DNA of 64,000 bases. Origin: UBA5069 sp964560495. Lineage in GTDB: Bacteria > Chloroflexota > Anaerolineae > Caldilineales > Caldilineaceae. Of the stretch, positions 51,378 to 59,831 are shown one piece after another. The translations under genes and the position numbers were made by a program. The notes beneath the pieces were generated by a model that made no database searches, had not been told where the DNA came from, and saw nothing but the letters and a program-made list of their open reading frames with translations. Position 1 is the first letter of the stretch. Each line of letters opens with the position of its first letter. The DNA lies in assembly GCA_964560495.1 (NCBI GenBank), contig CAZLMM010000007.1, positions 1-64,000 on the forward strand, written 5' to 3'.

Positions 51378-52214
51378 ATGACGACCATCTCGATTCGAGA
51401 CGTTCCTCTCTTCGTCAAAGTCATGGGGCAGGGCTTCCCATTGGCGCTGATGCACGGCGGCCCGGGGGCAGATCACACCAGCATGTTGCCCTTCCGGCCT
51501 CTGGCGGATCGCTTCACGCTCATTTTCTATGATCATCGCTGCAATGGCCGTTCGGTGGGCGCGCCGGTCTCATCTATGACTTGGGAGAACCTGACCGCAG
51601 ACGCAGACGCGCTGCGCCAGACATTGGGCTTCGAGCAGTGGGCGGTGTTGGGGCATTCTTTTGGCGGTATGGTCGCGCTGGAGTATGCGCTGCGTTATCC
51701 CCAGAGCCTGTCGCACTTGATTCTGGCGGACACATGCGGCGACATCCGCTGGGCGCAGGAGAACGCGCCGCAGGTTCTGGCGCAACGAGGATACAGTCCA
51801 GATACGGTGAAACTGGCCCGGCGTTTCTTCAATGGGCAGATCACCCCCAACGAAATGTTGCCGGCTTTGATGCGGTTCGGGAGCGCCTACTATCACCATC
51901 TCAGCGCCTTGCAGTTTGTGCAAGTGATGATCTCAGGGTTGCGTGCAAAGATTCGGCCCGAGGCGCTCATCTTTGGCTTCGGCCAGTCGCTCAAGGGCTG
52001 GACGGTGATGGAGCGGCTGGGCGAGATCGCGACGCCGACCCTGATTCTGGCTGGACGGCACGATTTTCAATTTCCACCTGAGCATCAGGCGGCGCTGGCA
52101 GCCGGCATCGTCAACGCTCGTATCGAGCTCATCGAGGCCGCCGGCCACAATGCGCATATCGAACGACCGGCGGAGGTCATCAAGGTAGTCAGGGACTTCA
52201 TGACGATTGAGTAA
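51378..52214 (+). CDS. Alpha/beta hydrolase, proline-iminopeptidase-like
   Basis: 278 residues. Oxyanion-hole motif HGGPG near 25, YDHRCNGRS, nucleophile elbow GHSFGG (Ser near 93), acid in LAGRHDFQFP and catalytic His in EAAGHNAHIERPAE. HGGPG is typical of proline iminopeptidases and related hydrolases. GGGGAAG precedes the ATG. Substrate not predictable. Confidence 0.92.
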   Translation: MTTISIRDVPLFVKVMGQGFPLALMHGGPGADHTSMLPFRPLADRFTLIFYDHRCNGRSVGAPVSSMTWENLTADADALRQTLGFEQWAVLGHSFGGMVALEYALRYPQSLSHLILADTCGDIRWAQENAPQVLAQRGYSPDTVKLARRFFNGQITPNEMLPALMRFGSAYYHHLSALQFVQVMISGLRAKIRPEALIFGFGQSLKGWTVMERLGEIATPTLILAGRHDFQFPPEHQAALAAGIVNARIELIEAAGHNAHIERPAEVIKVVRDFMTIE

Positions 52215-52250
52215 CAAGAAGATCTGTATTCTGTATAAACTGCGGTTGCT

Positions 52251-52309
52251 TTGAAACCGATAGTTCTCACCCTTGAAGAACTATCGGTTTCAAACAGAGC
52301 GAAGAATAG
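52251..52309. repeat. Hairpin 10 with conserved tail
   Basis: Perfect 17-base stem (52251-52267 with 52277-52293), unrelated to hairpin 9, but followed by the same tail GGTTTCAAACAGAGCGAAGA... (52286-52309). It ends at the GTG/ATG start of the next gene and may contribute its leader. Confidence 0.85.
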
Positions 52310-53842
52310 GTGAGCAAAATGACGACAACCACTACCGACCCACCAAAACGGCTGAATGACATCGCCGTCTTGCTGCTGGTCGGTCTGGGCGTGGCGGCGC
52401 TTCACGTTGCGGCCAATGGTCAATATGGCTTTCACCGAGATGAGCTGGACATCCTGATGAATGCACGCCAGCTCGACTGGGGGTATGTCAGTTACCCGCC
52501 GCTGACGCCTTTGGTTGCGCGCATCGGCCTGATGCTCTTTGGTGATTCGCTGCAAGGGCTGCGCCTGTTTTCCGCTCTGGGTCAGGGCGTGGTGGTGGTG
52601 CTGGCCGGTCTGATGGCGCGCGATTTTGGCGGCAAGCGACCGGCGCAAATACTTGCCGGACTGGCCGTGGCGATTTCGCCCGTTGCGCTCATGGCCGGCA
52701 CGCTGATCCAGTACATGGCGTTCGACTATCTGTGGTGGGTGGTGCTCTCCTTCTTCGTTGTGCGCGTGCTGGCGACGGACGACCCGCGTTGGTGGCTTGG
52801 CGTCGGCGCCGCCGTTGGTCTGGGCATGATGACCAAGTACACCATCCTCTTCTTTGTGGCCGGGCTGGTCGCGGCTGTGCTGATCACTTCGACGCGGCGG
52901 GCGTTGCGCTCGCGCTATCTCTGGTTCGGAGTGGGTCTTGCGCTTTTGATCTACCTGCCCAACCTGGTCTGGCAGATTCAACATGAGTTCATCTCCCTAC
53001 GCTTTCTCAGCGAGATTCACACCCGCGACCTGGCATGGGGGCGCGGCGAAGGGTTTCTGCCTAAACAACTCTATGAAAACGCCAATCCTTTCATGCTGCC
53101 CCTGTGGATTGCCGGGCTGGTGTTCTGTCTGATTCTTCCGGCGGGCAGGCGCTTCCGCGCCGTGGGCTGGATGTTTTTGATCACCTTTGCCTTGTTCCTG
53201 GTTGCGCGCGGCAGATCGTACTATCTGGGGCCGGCCTACGCCATGTTGATTGCCGCCGGCTCAGCATGGTGGGAGGGATGGCTGGCCGGCCGGCAGGACG
53301 CTCTCCGTCGCGTGGGCTGGGTTGCGCTCTGGGGGCTGGTCGTCGTGGGCGGCATGGTCAGCGCCGTGTTACTCAAGCCGATTGCGCCGATCAACTCGCC
53401 CCTGTGGGCAATCACGTCGGAAATCAACGGCGAAGTGCGGGAAATGGTCGGCTGGCCCGAACTGGTGGAGCAGGTGGCCGCCATTTACAATGATCTGCCA
53501 GACGCTGAAAAGCCCGGCGCAGCGATCCTGGCTGGCAACTACGGCGAGGCGGGCGCGCTCGACCTCTATGGGCCGCAATACGATCTGCCACGGGTGATCA
53601 GCGGCGCCAACAGTCTCTGGGCGCGCGGCTATGGCGATCCACCGCCGGAGACGGTCATCGTGGTTGGTTTCGAGAACAGCTACGCCAGTGCGCTTTTCAA
53701 GAAGTGCAGCACGGTCGGCTCTGTGACAAATCGGTATGGCGTGAGAAACGAAGAAACCAGCTACCACACGGGTCTTTATGTGTGCAGCCAGCCGCGCCAA
53801 CCCTGGCCGGAGATGTGGAAAGAGATGCAATGGCACCAATAG
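52310..53842 (+). CDS. GT39/PMT-like membrane glycosyltransferase
   Basis: 510 residues with ten or more membrane helices. The N-terminal periplasmic loop carries GFHRDELDILMNARQLDWGYVSYPPLTPLVARIG, the Asp/Glu-type motif of ArnT/PMT-2 family transferases that use polyprenyl-phosphate sugars. The C-terminal soluble part (about 380-510) begins after the last helix. Start is GTG at 52310 or ATG at 52319. Acceptor unknown. Confidence 0.85.
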   Translation: MSKMTTTTTDPPKRLNDIAVLLLVGLGVAALHVAANGQYGFHRDELDILMNARQLDWGYVSYPPLTPLVARIGLMLFGDSLQGLRLFSALGQGVVVVLAGLMARDFGGKRPAQILAGLAVAISPVALMAGTLIQYMAFDYLWWVVLSFFVVRVLATDDPRWWLGVGAAVGLGMMTKYTILFFVAGLVAAVLITSTRRALRSRYLWFGVGLALLIYLPNLVWQIQHEFISLRFLSEIHTRDLAWGRGEGFLPKQLYENANPFMLPLWIAGLVFCLILPAGRRFRAVGWMFLITFALFLVARGRSYYLGPAYAMLIAAGSAWWEGWLAGRQDALRRVGWVALWGLVVVGGMVSAVLLKPIAPINSPLWAITSEINGEVREMVGWPELVEQVAAIYNDLPDAEKPGAAILAGNYGEAGALDLYGPQYDLPRVISGANSLWARGYGDPPPETVIVVGFENSYASALFKKCSTVGSVTNRYGVRNEETSYHTGLYVCSQPRQPWPEMWKEMQWHQ

Positions 53843-53856
53843 GGAGCTCCACTGAC

Positions 53857-55122
53857 ATGAGTCGCCAAAGTAGTCCCAGCCCGATACAACGTATTCTCTC
53901 GCTGATTGGTCGTTTGCTGGCCTTGCTGGTCATCCTGCTCCTCTGCATTCCGGTGCTCCTGTTGCCGCAAGCGACTGCCGTGCCTGCCTGGGTTTGGATA
54001 CCGCTGGCCGTTGCAGATGTGGCGCTGATCTTCCTCTTCTTCTGGCTCAAGCCTGCCAGGAAGGGCGCCGTTGCGGCGCTGGCCGGCGTGTTTCTCGTGG
54101 GCGTATTGGCCGTGTGGACGTCGCAGGCGTTCGCCATGACGCCGCCTATCGCCGACAGCGAAGGCAAGCCGCTGCCCGGCAGCATCGCCACGCTGGAGCA
54201 GGTCACGCTCAATGACAGCCAGCAGTGGATCTCGATTCGAGGGCGGGATGCCACCAAGCCGGTGCTGTTCTTTCTGGCCGGCGGGCCGGGCGGCACCCAA
54301 CTGGCGACGGCGCGCTTCGCCCTGGGCGGGCTGGAGGATCACTTTGTTGTCGTCAACTGGGAGCAGCCAGGGGCAGGCAAATCCTTCGACGCCGTGGATC
54401 GCTCCACCATGACGCCCGAACGTTACATTCAGGACGCTCGCGCCCTGATTCAACAGCTCCGGGAACGCTTCGACCAGGAAAAGGTCTATGTGCTGGGCGA
54501 ATCGTGGGGCAGCGCGTTGGGCATCATGCTCGTGCAGCGCTATCCCGAATTGTTCCATGCCTTCATCGGCACGGGGCAGATGGTGGCGTTTTTGGAGAAC
54601 GACCTCATGTGCTACGACTTCGCCCTGAAATGGGCGGAGGAACGCGGCGATACGGCTAAGGTGGAGGCGCTCACGAACCAGGGGCCGCCACCCTACTACG
54701 GCGCTGATGTCGCCTGGAAGGAAACAGCCTTCCTGATGGATACTTTCAACTACATGAACCAGAACCCGGCCATCGCCGACAACGGCGCCAACACCTTTCG
54801 CGACCTGGCTGCGCCCGAACATGGCCTCTATGACAAGGTCAACTGGTTTCGCGGGGTGCTGGACACCTTCGGCGTCGTCTATCCACAACTGTGGGAAGTC
54901 GATTTCCGCACGCAAGCAGCGAAGCTGGACGTGCCCGTCTATTTCCTCATTGGTCGCCACGACATCAACGCGCCAACCGTGCTGACCGAACAATATTATG
55001 AGCTGCTCGACGCGCCACACAAAGAAATCGTTTGGTTCGAGCATTCGGGACACACACCCTGGGTGTCGGAGTCCGACCGTTTTGTGCAAGTGATGGCTGA
55101 GACGGTGCTAAAGAAGCAGTGA
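53857..55122 (+). CDS. Membrane-anchored alpha/beta hydrolase
   Basis: 421 residues. Three membrane helices in the first 110 residues (LLALLVILLLCIPVLLL, WVWIPLAVADVALIFLFFWL, GAVAALAGVFLVGVLAVW), then a hydrolase domain: LAGGPGG oxyanion motif near 143, nucleophile GESWGSALG near 225, FLIGRHDINAP acid and EHSGHTPW catalytic His. AGGGAG lies ten bases before this ATG; an ATG at 53830 overlaps the previous gene. Peptidase S33-like. Function otherwise unknown. Confidence 0.88.
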   Translation: MSRQSSPSPIQRILSLIGRLLALLVILLLCIPVLLLPQATAVPAWVWIPLAVADVALIFLFFWLKPARKGAVAALAGVFLVGVLAVWTSQAFAMTPPIADSEGKPLPGSIATLEQVTLNDSQQWISIRGRDATKPVLFFLAGGPGGTQLATARFALGGLEDHFVVVNWEQPGAGKSFDAVDRSTMTPERYIQDARALIQQLRERFDQEKVYVLGESWGSALGIMLVQRYPELFHAFIGTGQMVAFLENDLMCYDFALKWAEERGDTAKVEALTNQGPPPYYGADVAWKETAFLMDTFNYMNQNPAIADNGANTFRDLAAPEHGLYDKVNWFRGVLDTFGVVYPQLWEVDFRTQAAKLDVPVYFLIGRHDINAPTVLTEQYYELLDAPHKEIVWFEHSGHTPWVSESDRFVQVMAETVLKKQ

Positions 55123-55155
55123 CAAAATGCGAAGGAGTTACTTCAAGGAGATATC

Positions 55156-56019
55156 ATGTTGACTTTCGATGATCTCATTGTGCGCCACACCCATTGGGCC
55201 GAAGCGACGCCTGACGTGCGCGGCATGTTGATCCTGGGCTCCCGCGCCCGCACGGACCATCCCGCCGACGAGTGGTCTGATCTGGATTTGCTTGTGTTCG
55301 CCCACAATCCAGAGCAGTTCATCCATTCATCAGAGTGGGCCGTGAGCCTTGCTCCCGTCTGGCTCACCTTTGTGGAGCGCACCGGCGACGGCAAATCATG
55401 GGAGCGGCGCACGCTTTACAAGGGCGGGTTGGATGTAGACGTGGCGCTCAACCCGGCTGAATGGCTCGATGGCATGGTGCAAGGGATGCCGCCAGATTAC
55501 GCCGACGTAGTGCGCCGCGGGGTGAGGGTGCTCGTGGACAAGGACGGCCAGCTGGCGCAAATCCAGCAGATGCCGCTGCCCGACACTCCCCACTTTCAGC
55601 AGCCGACAGAGCAGGAGTTTCTCAACGCAACGAGCGACTTTTGGTACCACACTCTGTGGAGCGTCAAGCACTTGCGACGCGGCGAGCTGTGGTGGGCGAA
55701 ATCTTGCGTGGACATGCATCTCAAAGGGCTGCTCCAGCGGATGCTGGAATGTCATGCCCACGCCACGCGCGGCGATGCGCACGACACCTGGCTGCGCGGC
55801 CGGTTTCTAGAGGAGTGGGCCGACCCGCGCGCGGTGGAGCAGTTGCGCTTTGCGTTTGCTCGCTATGATGCGAACGACATCGCCGATGCGCTCAAGGCCA
55901 CGATGGAGCTTTATCGCTGGCTGGAGGATGAAACCAGCGCTCGCTGGGGCTACACTCCGCCGGTGGAGGGCGAGCAGCGCGCGGCTGCAACGGCATGGCG
56001 GTTGCTTGACCATGGCTGA
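55156..56019 (+). CDS. Aminoglycoside 6-adenylyltransferase-like protein (AadE type)
   Basis: 287 residues. GMLILGSRARTDHPADEWSDLDLLVF at about 23-48 is the nucleotidyltransferase site (GSRAR, DxD), followed by the helical substrate domain with ATSDFWYHTLWSVKHLRRGELWWAK and MHLKGLLQRMLECHAHA, as in streptomycin 6-adenylyltransferases. AAGGAGAT precedes the start. Sequence alone does not show that it confers resistance. Confidence 0.85.
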   Translation: MLTFDDLIVRHTHWAEATPDVRGMLILGSRARTDHPADEWSDLDLLVFAHNPEQFIHSSEWAVSLAPVWLTFVERTGDGKSWERRTLYKGGLDVDVALNPAEWLDGMVQGMPPDYADVVRRGVRVLVDKDGQLAQIQQMPLPDTPHFQQPTEQEFLNATSDFWYHTLWSVKHLRRGELWWAKSCVDMHLKGLLQRMLECHAHATRGDAHDTWLRGRFLEEWADPRAVEQLRFAFARYDANDIADALKATMELYRWLEDETSARWGYTPPVEGEQRAAATAWRLLDHG

Positions 56020-56021
56020 TC

Positions 56022-56147
56022 ATGAGTGGTTCAATTTACCCAACCCCTTACTCTGGATTTGATGGAGCTGCGATCCTGGAAGATGATTGGGTACGGTGGG
56101 TGCTGGCGGATGGGCAATCTGGCGGGCAATCAGGAAAAGGCAAATAA
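56022..56147 (+). CDS. Possible 41-residue peptide
   Basis: An ATG frame reading MSGSIYPTPYSGFDGAAILE then DDWVRWVLADGQSGG. It has no ribosome binding site and no family I recognise. It could be the N-terminal remnant of a larger gene. Listed because it is open and its composition is not random-looking. Confidence 0.25.
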   Translation: MSGSIYPTPYSGFDGAAILEDDWVRWVLADGQSGGQSGKGK

Positions 56148-56222
56148 ATAGTGGCGCGATCGCCATCGCAGCACTGGTCAAATGCTCATGTATCAACAAG
56201 CATTACAAACAGGAGGAACGCT

Positions 56223-56693
56223 ATGGCTGAGTTTTCTTTGGATGCTCTTCACAAGTTTATTGTTCGGGCCAAGGCCGCCACTTATGTTGGCAGCGGATCG
56301 CCATCGCCCTCTAGCCGCCCAGCCTCGCATGATCTGGAATTCCAGGAAACGCCCTTTACTTATCTTGACAGCTATTTCGGAGGCACTGATTTCATCGGCG
56401 AGGAAGTCGTCTATTACCACGACCAGCCAATTTGGGCAATGAACTATTATGGCCGCATCCTCGACCCGGCGCGCATAACTGGCGAAGAAGCTGGCAAGGC
56501 GATCAAGGAAAGCCTGTCTCGCATGTACAAGGAAGGACGTTTCCTGGGCGGCTTTGAGACCGTCACGTCATACGGCGTTTACCATGACAACAATCAGGGT
56601 GATTTCACCGCTTTTATCGGCCGCGAATGGATCACGCAGGAAGAACGCACCGTGTATGAGCTGTACTACCACGGGGGCTTGATCCAGGCATAG
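56223..56693 (+). CDS. DUF5680-like protein
   Basis: 156 residues. FIVRAKAATYVGSG, HDLEFQETPFTYLDSYFGGTDFIGEEVVYY, PIWAMNYYGRI and RMYKEGRFLGGFE are the blocks of DUF5680, often fused to or found with XRE regulators. AGGAGG lies eight bases before the ATG. Function unknown. Confidence 0.85.
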   Translation: MAEFSLDALHKFIVRAKAATYVGSGSPSPSSRPASHDLEFQETPFTYLDSYFGGTDFIGEEVVYYHDQPIWAMNYYGRILDPARITGEEAGKAIKESLSRMYKEGRFLGGFETVTSYGVYHDNNQGDFTAFIGREWITQEERTVYELYYHGGLIQA

Positions 56694-56753
56694 ATATAGA
56701 TAGAGATCATGAATCGCTTCTTGCCCTGCTCGCCACAAAAACGGTGTACGCCT

Positions 56754-57167
56754 TCAACTCATCTTTGGCCCGATGTAGACGACCTCCCACAGGATGCGGT
56801 CAGGCGACTCGAACATCACCTGGTAATAGGTGTGGGAGTCGCTCTCGCTGAATTCTGGGCGGTGGCAGGGCGTGCCAAAGAGTAGGGGCGCTCCCCGCTC
56901 TGTCAAGTGCGCAGCGACCGCGTCTACATCCGCTTGCGAAGCTGCGCCAAAGCCGAAATGGTTCATTCCAGGGCCATCGTAGTCGTTGCTCACATCTTTG
57001 GTCGAGTAGGCTGAAAACCACAGGCTGCCGCCATGTGGCCCGCCAACGCCCAGCATCTCTTCTACGTCGTAGAGCGTCTGCCAGCCGAGCAAGGCCATCA
57101 GGTCTCGATAGAAGGAAAGGCTAGATTGGCGCACATTGAACTGGATGTGTCCGAAGTGCGTCTGCAT
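56754..57167 (-). CDS. VOC/glyoxalase family protein
   Basis: 137 residues of the vicinal oxygen chelate fold: HFGHIQFNVRQSSLSFYRDLMALLGWQ, GPGMNHFGFGAASQADVDAVAAHL and HTYYQVMFESPDRILWEVVYI, giving the paired beta-alpha-beta-beta-beta modules with His and Glu metal-ligand candidates. GAGGAG lies eight bases before the start at 57167. Substrate unknown. Confidence 0.9.
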   Translation of the reverse strand: MQTHFGHIQFNVRQSSLSFYRDLMALLGWQTLYDVEEMLGVGGPHGGSLWFSAYSTKDVSNDYDGPGMNHFGFGAASQADVDAVAAHLTERGAPLLFGTPCHRPEFSESDSHTYYQVMFESPDRILWEVVYIGPKMS

Positions 57168-57259
57168 AGTGATACTCCTCAAGTATGTAATGATGAATGT
57201 GATCCAGCATGGTCGAAGTCCGTCGATGGTTGGGCGATTCCCGGCGGAGACAAATCCCT

Positions 57260-58507
57260 TCAGCCAGCCGCAGCGTATCCTGCGTATATCGCCTCATAGG
57301 CGCGCAAGGCGTCCTGCCAGGAATGGGCGGCTGCGCGCTGGCGGCTGCGCTCGCCCATTTCCTGCCAGTGGTGGGACGCGGCGACCAGTCTGTCCAGCAC
57401 ACGGGCTGCATCCGTCGGATCGTCTTTTTGGAACAAGTAGCCGTTCTCGCCATCCACCACCAATTCCGGCAGCGCGCCAGCATGCGCTGCCACGATCGGG
57501 CGCGCGCAGGCCATTGCCTCCAGGGTGGCGATGCTGAGCAGCTCCGCCGGGCTTGGCATGGCAAAGATGTCTGCGCTGTTGAGGAGGGGTCGAATGTCCT
57601 CACGCGCTGCATAGCCAAGAAAGCGCACCCGGTCGCCCAAACGTAAGTCGTCGGACAGGCGCTTCATGGACTCCAACGCTGCGCCGCGCCCGGCGACTGC
57701 CAGTTGCACATCATCGCGCCCCAACCTTTGCAGCGCTGAAAGCAACAAGTCGACGCGCTTTTCTTTGTCCACCCGGCCCAGATAGAGGACAACGACTCGC
57801 TCATTCGACAGACCAAAACGCGCCCGCACTGCGCGCCGGTCGAGCGCCGGTTCAGGATAGAACCGGGTCAAATCAATTCCGCACGTAATCTGAACCAATG
57901 GGGGTCGCAAGCCGGCGGCGCGCAGCAGTCTTCCAGCATAGGCAGACTGGATAGTCACACAGTCCAGCCGGTTATAGAGCAACAGCATCCAACGCCAGAG
58001 CATGGGCCGATAGAGAGACTGGCATTTCTCCCATTGGGGCAAATAGGGAGAGTGGTTTTCCGGCATGAAGTGATTGGCGCCGACTACTGGCAGCTTCCGA
58101 CGACGGGCTGACCACCAAACAAACCACGAGAGGGGAAAGTGATCGTGGAGATGGACAACCTGGGGACGAAACTCTGTGAACACTGCCTCCACTGCCTTAT
58201 AGGCATTCAGAGTGACCTCGGCGTCTGGATGGATGGAGCGCAGGCCGTATGAGGTGGGGGTGTAAATCGCAACGCCATTGCGCATGGAGACAGATCTCCG
58301 ACCATCGCTGGCGTGTGTGACGACTGCGACTTGGTGACCGGCGTCTGCCAGACCCTCGGCCAAATTGGTGGTGAAGACCGCCTGACCATTGGCATACGGG
58401 GCGTAGGTTGTGGTTGCGATGAGGATGCGCAAAAATTGGCTCCCGAATCTAGTGACCGCGCTGTTTGACGATCTCTGTGGCTTGTTGTTGGTCAAGTTGC
58501 CAATCAC
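57260..58507 (-). CDS. GT4 family glycosyltransferase
   Basis: 415 residues, GT-B fold. N-terminal LIATTTYAPYANGQAVFTTNLAEGLADAGH, acceptor domain VVHLHDHFPLSW, then VLYLGRVDKEKRVDLLLSAL and the C-terminal donor motif MPSPAELLSIATLEAMACARPIVA with EX7E. The GTG start at 58507 overlaps the stop of the DedA-like gene (GTGA). Such enzymes build glycolipids or polysaccharides, and the coupled membrane protein suggests a lipid-linked acceptor. Confidence 0.9.
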   Translation of the reverse strand: MIGNLTNNKPQRSSNSAVTRFGSQFLRILIATTTYAPYANGQAVFTTNLAEGLADAGHQVAVVTHASDGRRSVSMRNGVAIYTPTSYGLRSIHPDAEVTLNAYKAVEAVFTEFRPQVVHLHDHFPLSWFVWWSARRRKLPVVGANHFMPENHSPYLPQWEKCQSLYRPMLWRWMLLLYNRLDCVTIQSAYAGRLLRAAGLRPPLVQITCGIDLTRFYPEPALDRRAVRARFGLSNERVVVLYLGRVDKEKRVDLLLSALQRLGRDDVQLAVAGRGAALESMKRLSDDLRLGDRVRFLGYAAREDIRPLLNSADIFAMPSPAELLSIATLEAMACARPIVAAHAGALPELVVDGENGYLFQKDDPTDAARVLDRLVAASHHWQEMGERSRQRAAAHSWQDALRAYEAIYAGYAAAG

Positions 58508-59475
58508 TCTGGCGGGTGGTTTGCGGGGTCAGTTCGGCGCAAGGCTCGCCGCACGGCAATGACAATTGCCACGAAGAAAATGGCCGACGCGCCGATAATG
58601 ATGTAGCCGATGGTGCGCTCGACCTGAAACAGGAGAGAGGTGGCATAATAGCCAATCAAGACCAAAGCGCCGGTCCACACGGTTTCGCCAACAAAAATGG
58701 GTGGAAACCACTTACGCCAGGGTGCACGGACAAGCCCTGCCGCCATCAACGCAGGAATGACCAGCCCCGCCGTAATCTTGGCAAAGAAGAGCACCTTTGT
58801 CGCATTTTGTTCGAGCTGACCACTCAATTGATAGACCTGCTCAGGTTTGAGACGAATCCAACGCCCATAGCGCGCCACCCGATCGAGACGACCGCTGCGC
58901 CCGATCCAGTACCAGGTAATATCTGCACAAAGATTGCCAATAATCGCAGCGAGAAAGACCCACGGTAGGTCGAGCGCGCCAGCAGCAGCGGCAGCAGCGC
59001 CAAACAACGTGGCAATTGGCCCCTCGATCGCCACCAACACGCCCAGCGCCACATATCCCAACAGGCTGCCTTCCAGGCTCTGCACAGCCGGCAGGGCCAA
59101 TTCAACATTTTGGAACAGTACGGCGACCCTATCGAAGACAGACATTTCGCTCTGGTCTGTGCTCCCCTGGGTCGCCTCGCCCTGTCCCAGGTTGACGCCA
59201 TCAACCGTTTGCTCTGCGCTTTTCTGTTCGACTGGCGCACCGACGGACGGGATTGCTATCATGCCAGGTATGTTTGGCGCCCCGCTCCAGTCGGCAAAGT
59301 AGCTGATGGCAAACACGGTCGCCAGGATGACAAAGAACATCCACTTGAAGGCGACCTGATGGGCGTGCCACTGAGGTTTTTGAATGAGCGCGGGGATGAT
59401 AGACAACCTCTGAATCTCAAGTTCTGTCCAACTGGCTGATTTTCGGCTTCGTTTCTTTTTGTCAGGCGCAGACAT
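58504..59475 (-). CDS. DedA/VTT-family membrane protein
   Basis: 323 residues. One N-terminal helix near 45-65 (WMFFVILATVFAISYFADW), an extracytoplasmic Gln/Glu-rich loop, then the VTT domain: VLVAIEGPIATLFGAAAAAAGALDLPWVF, WYWIGRSGRLD, FFAKITAGLVIPALMAAGLVR and a C-terminal pair of helices. DedA proteins are lipid scramblase-like, needed for undecaprenyl-phosphate and phospholipid handling. Its gene is coupled to the GT4 gene downstream. An alternative start lies at 59487. Confidence 0.88.
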   Translation of the reverse strand: MSAPDKKKRSRKSASWTELEIQRLSIIPALIQKPQWHAHQVAFKWMFFVILATVFAISYFADWSGAPNIPGMIAIPSVGAPVEQKSAEQTVDGVNLGQGEATQGSTDQSEMSVFDRVAVLFQNVELALPAVQSLEGSLLGYVALGVLVAIEGPIATLFGAAAAAAGALDLPWVFLAAIIGNLCADITWYWIGRSGRLDRVARYGRWIRLKPEQVYQLSGQLEQNATKVLFFAKITAGLVIPALMAAGLVRAPWRKWFPPIFVGETVWTGALVLIGYYATSLLFQVERTIGYIIIGASAIFFVAIVIAVRRALRRTDPANHPPE

Positions 59476-59589
59476 TTTCCACTCGATCCACTCTTTAGCA
59501 ATTTTCAGGAGTAAACTACCATATCGAGTGCATAAATTGCAACCTGGTGTAGTGATCGTCCAACCATTGGACTTGTCAGACTCCACACT

Positions 59590-59616
59590 ATCCAGGAAGC
59601 TTCGGGCTTCCTGGAT
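59590..59616. repeat. Hairpin 11 (CCAGGAAGC family)
   Basis: Perfect 11-base stem ATCCAGGAAGC with TTCGG loop. It is related to hairpins 3 and 8. It lies in a 355-base stretch (59476-59831) between divergent genes that otherwise shows nothing definite. Confidence 0.8.
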
Positions 59617-59831
59617 GGTTGTAAATGGGAAATTACCTATTGACGGTTACACTGCGTTGGTGGAAGCGCCGGTTGGTCGCCAGCTTGCCAGGGGCGCATT
59701 CATGGAGAGTAGCCAATCCTCCTGCCCTATGATAAGATAGCGCCATCCTGCCCCGGCACACTACGTTGCTGTTCTCTTCAGGGTCTCGTGTCTGGCTATT
59801 CTTGCCTGTCTTTGCAAGGAGCTTCAGAACC

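Noticed and set aside
53776..55089. A 437-codon minus-strand open frame
   Set aside because: Antisense to the membrane-anchored hydrolase with its GESWGSALG motif.
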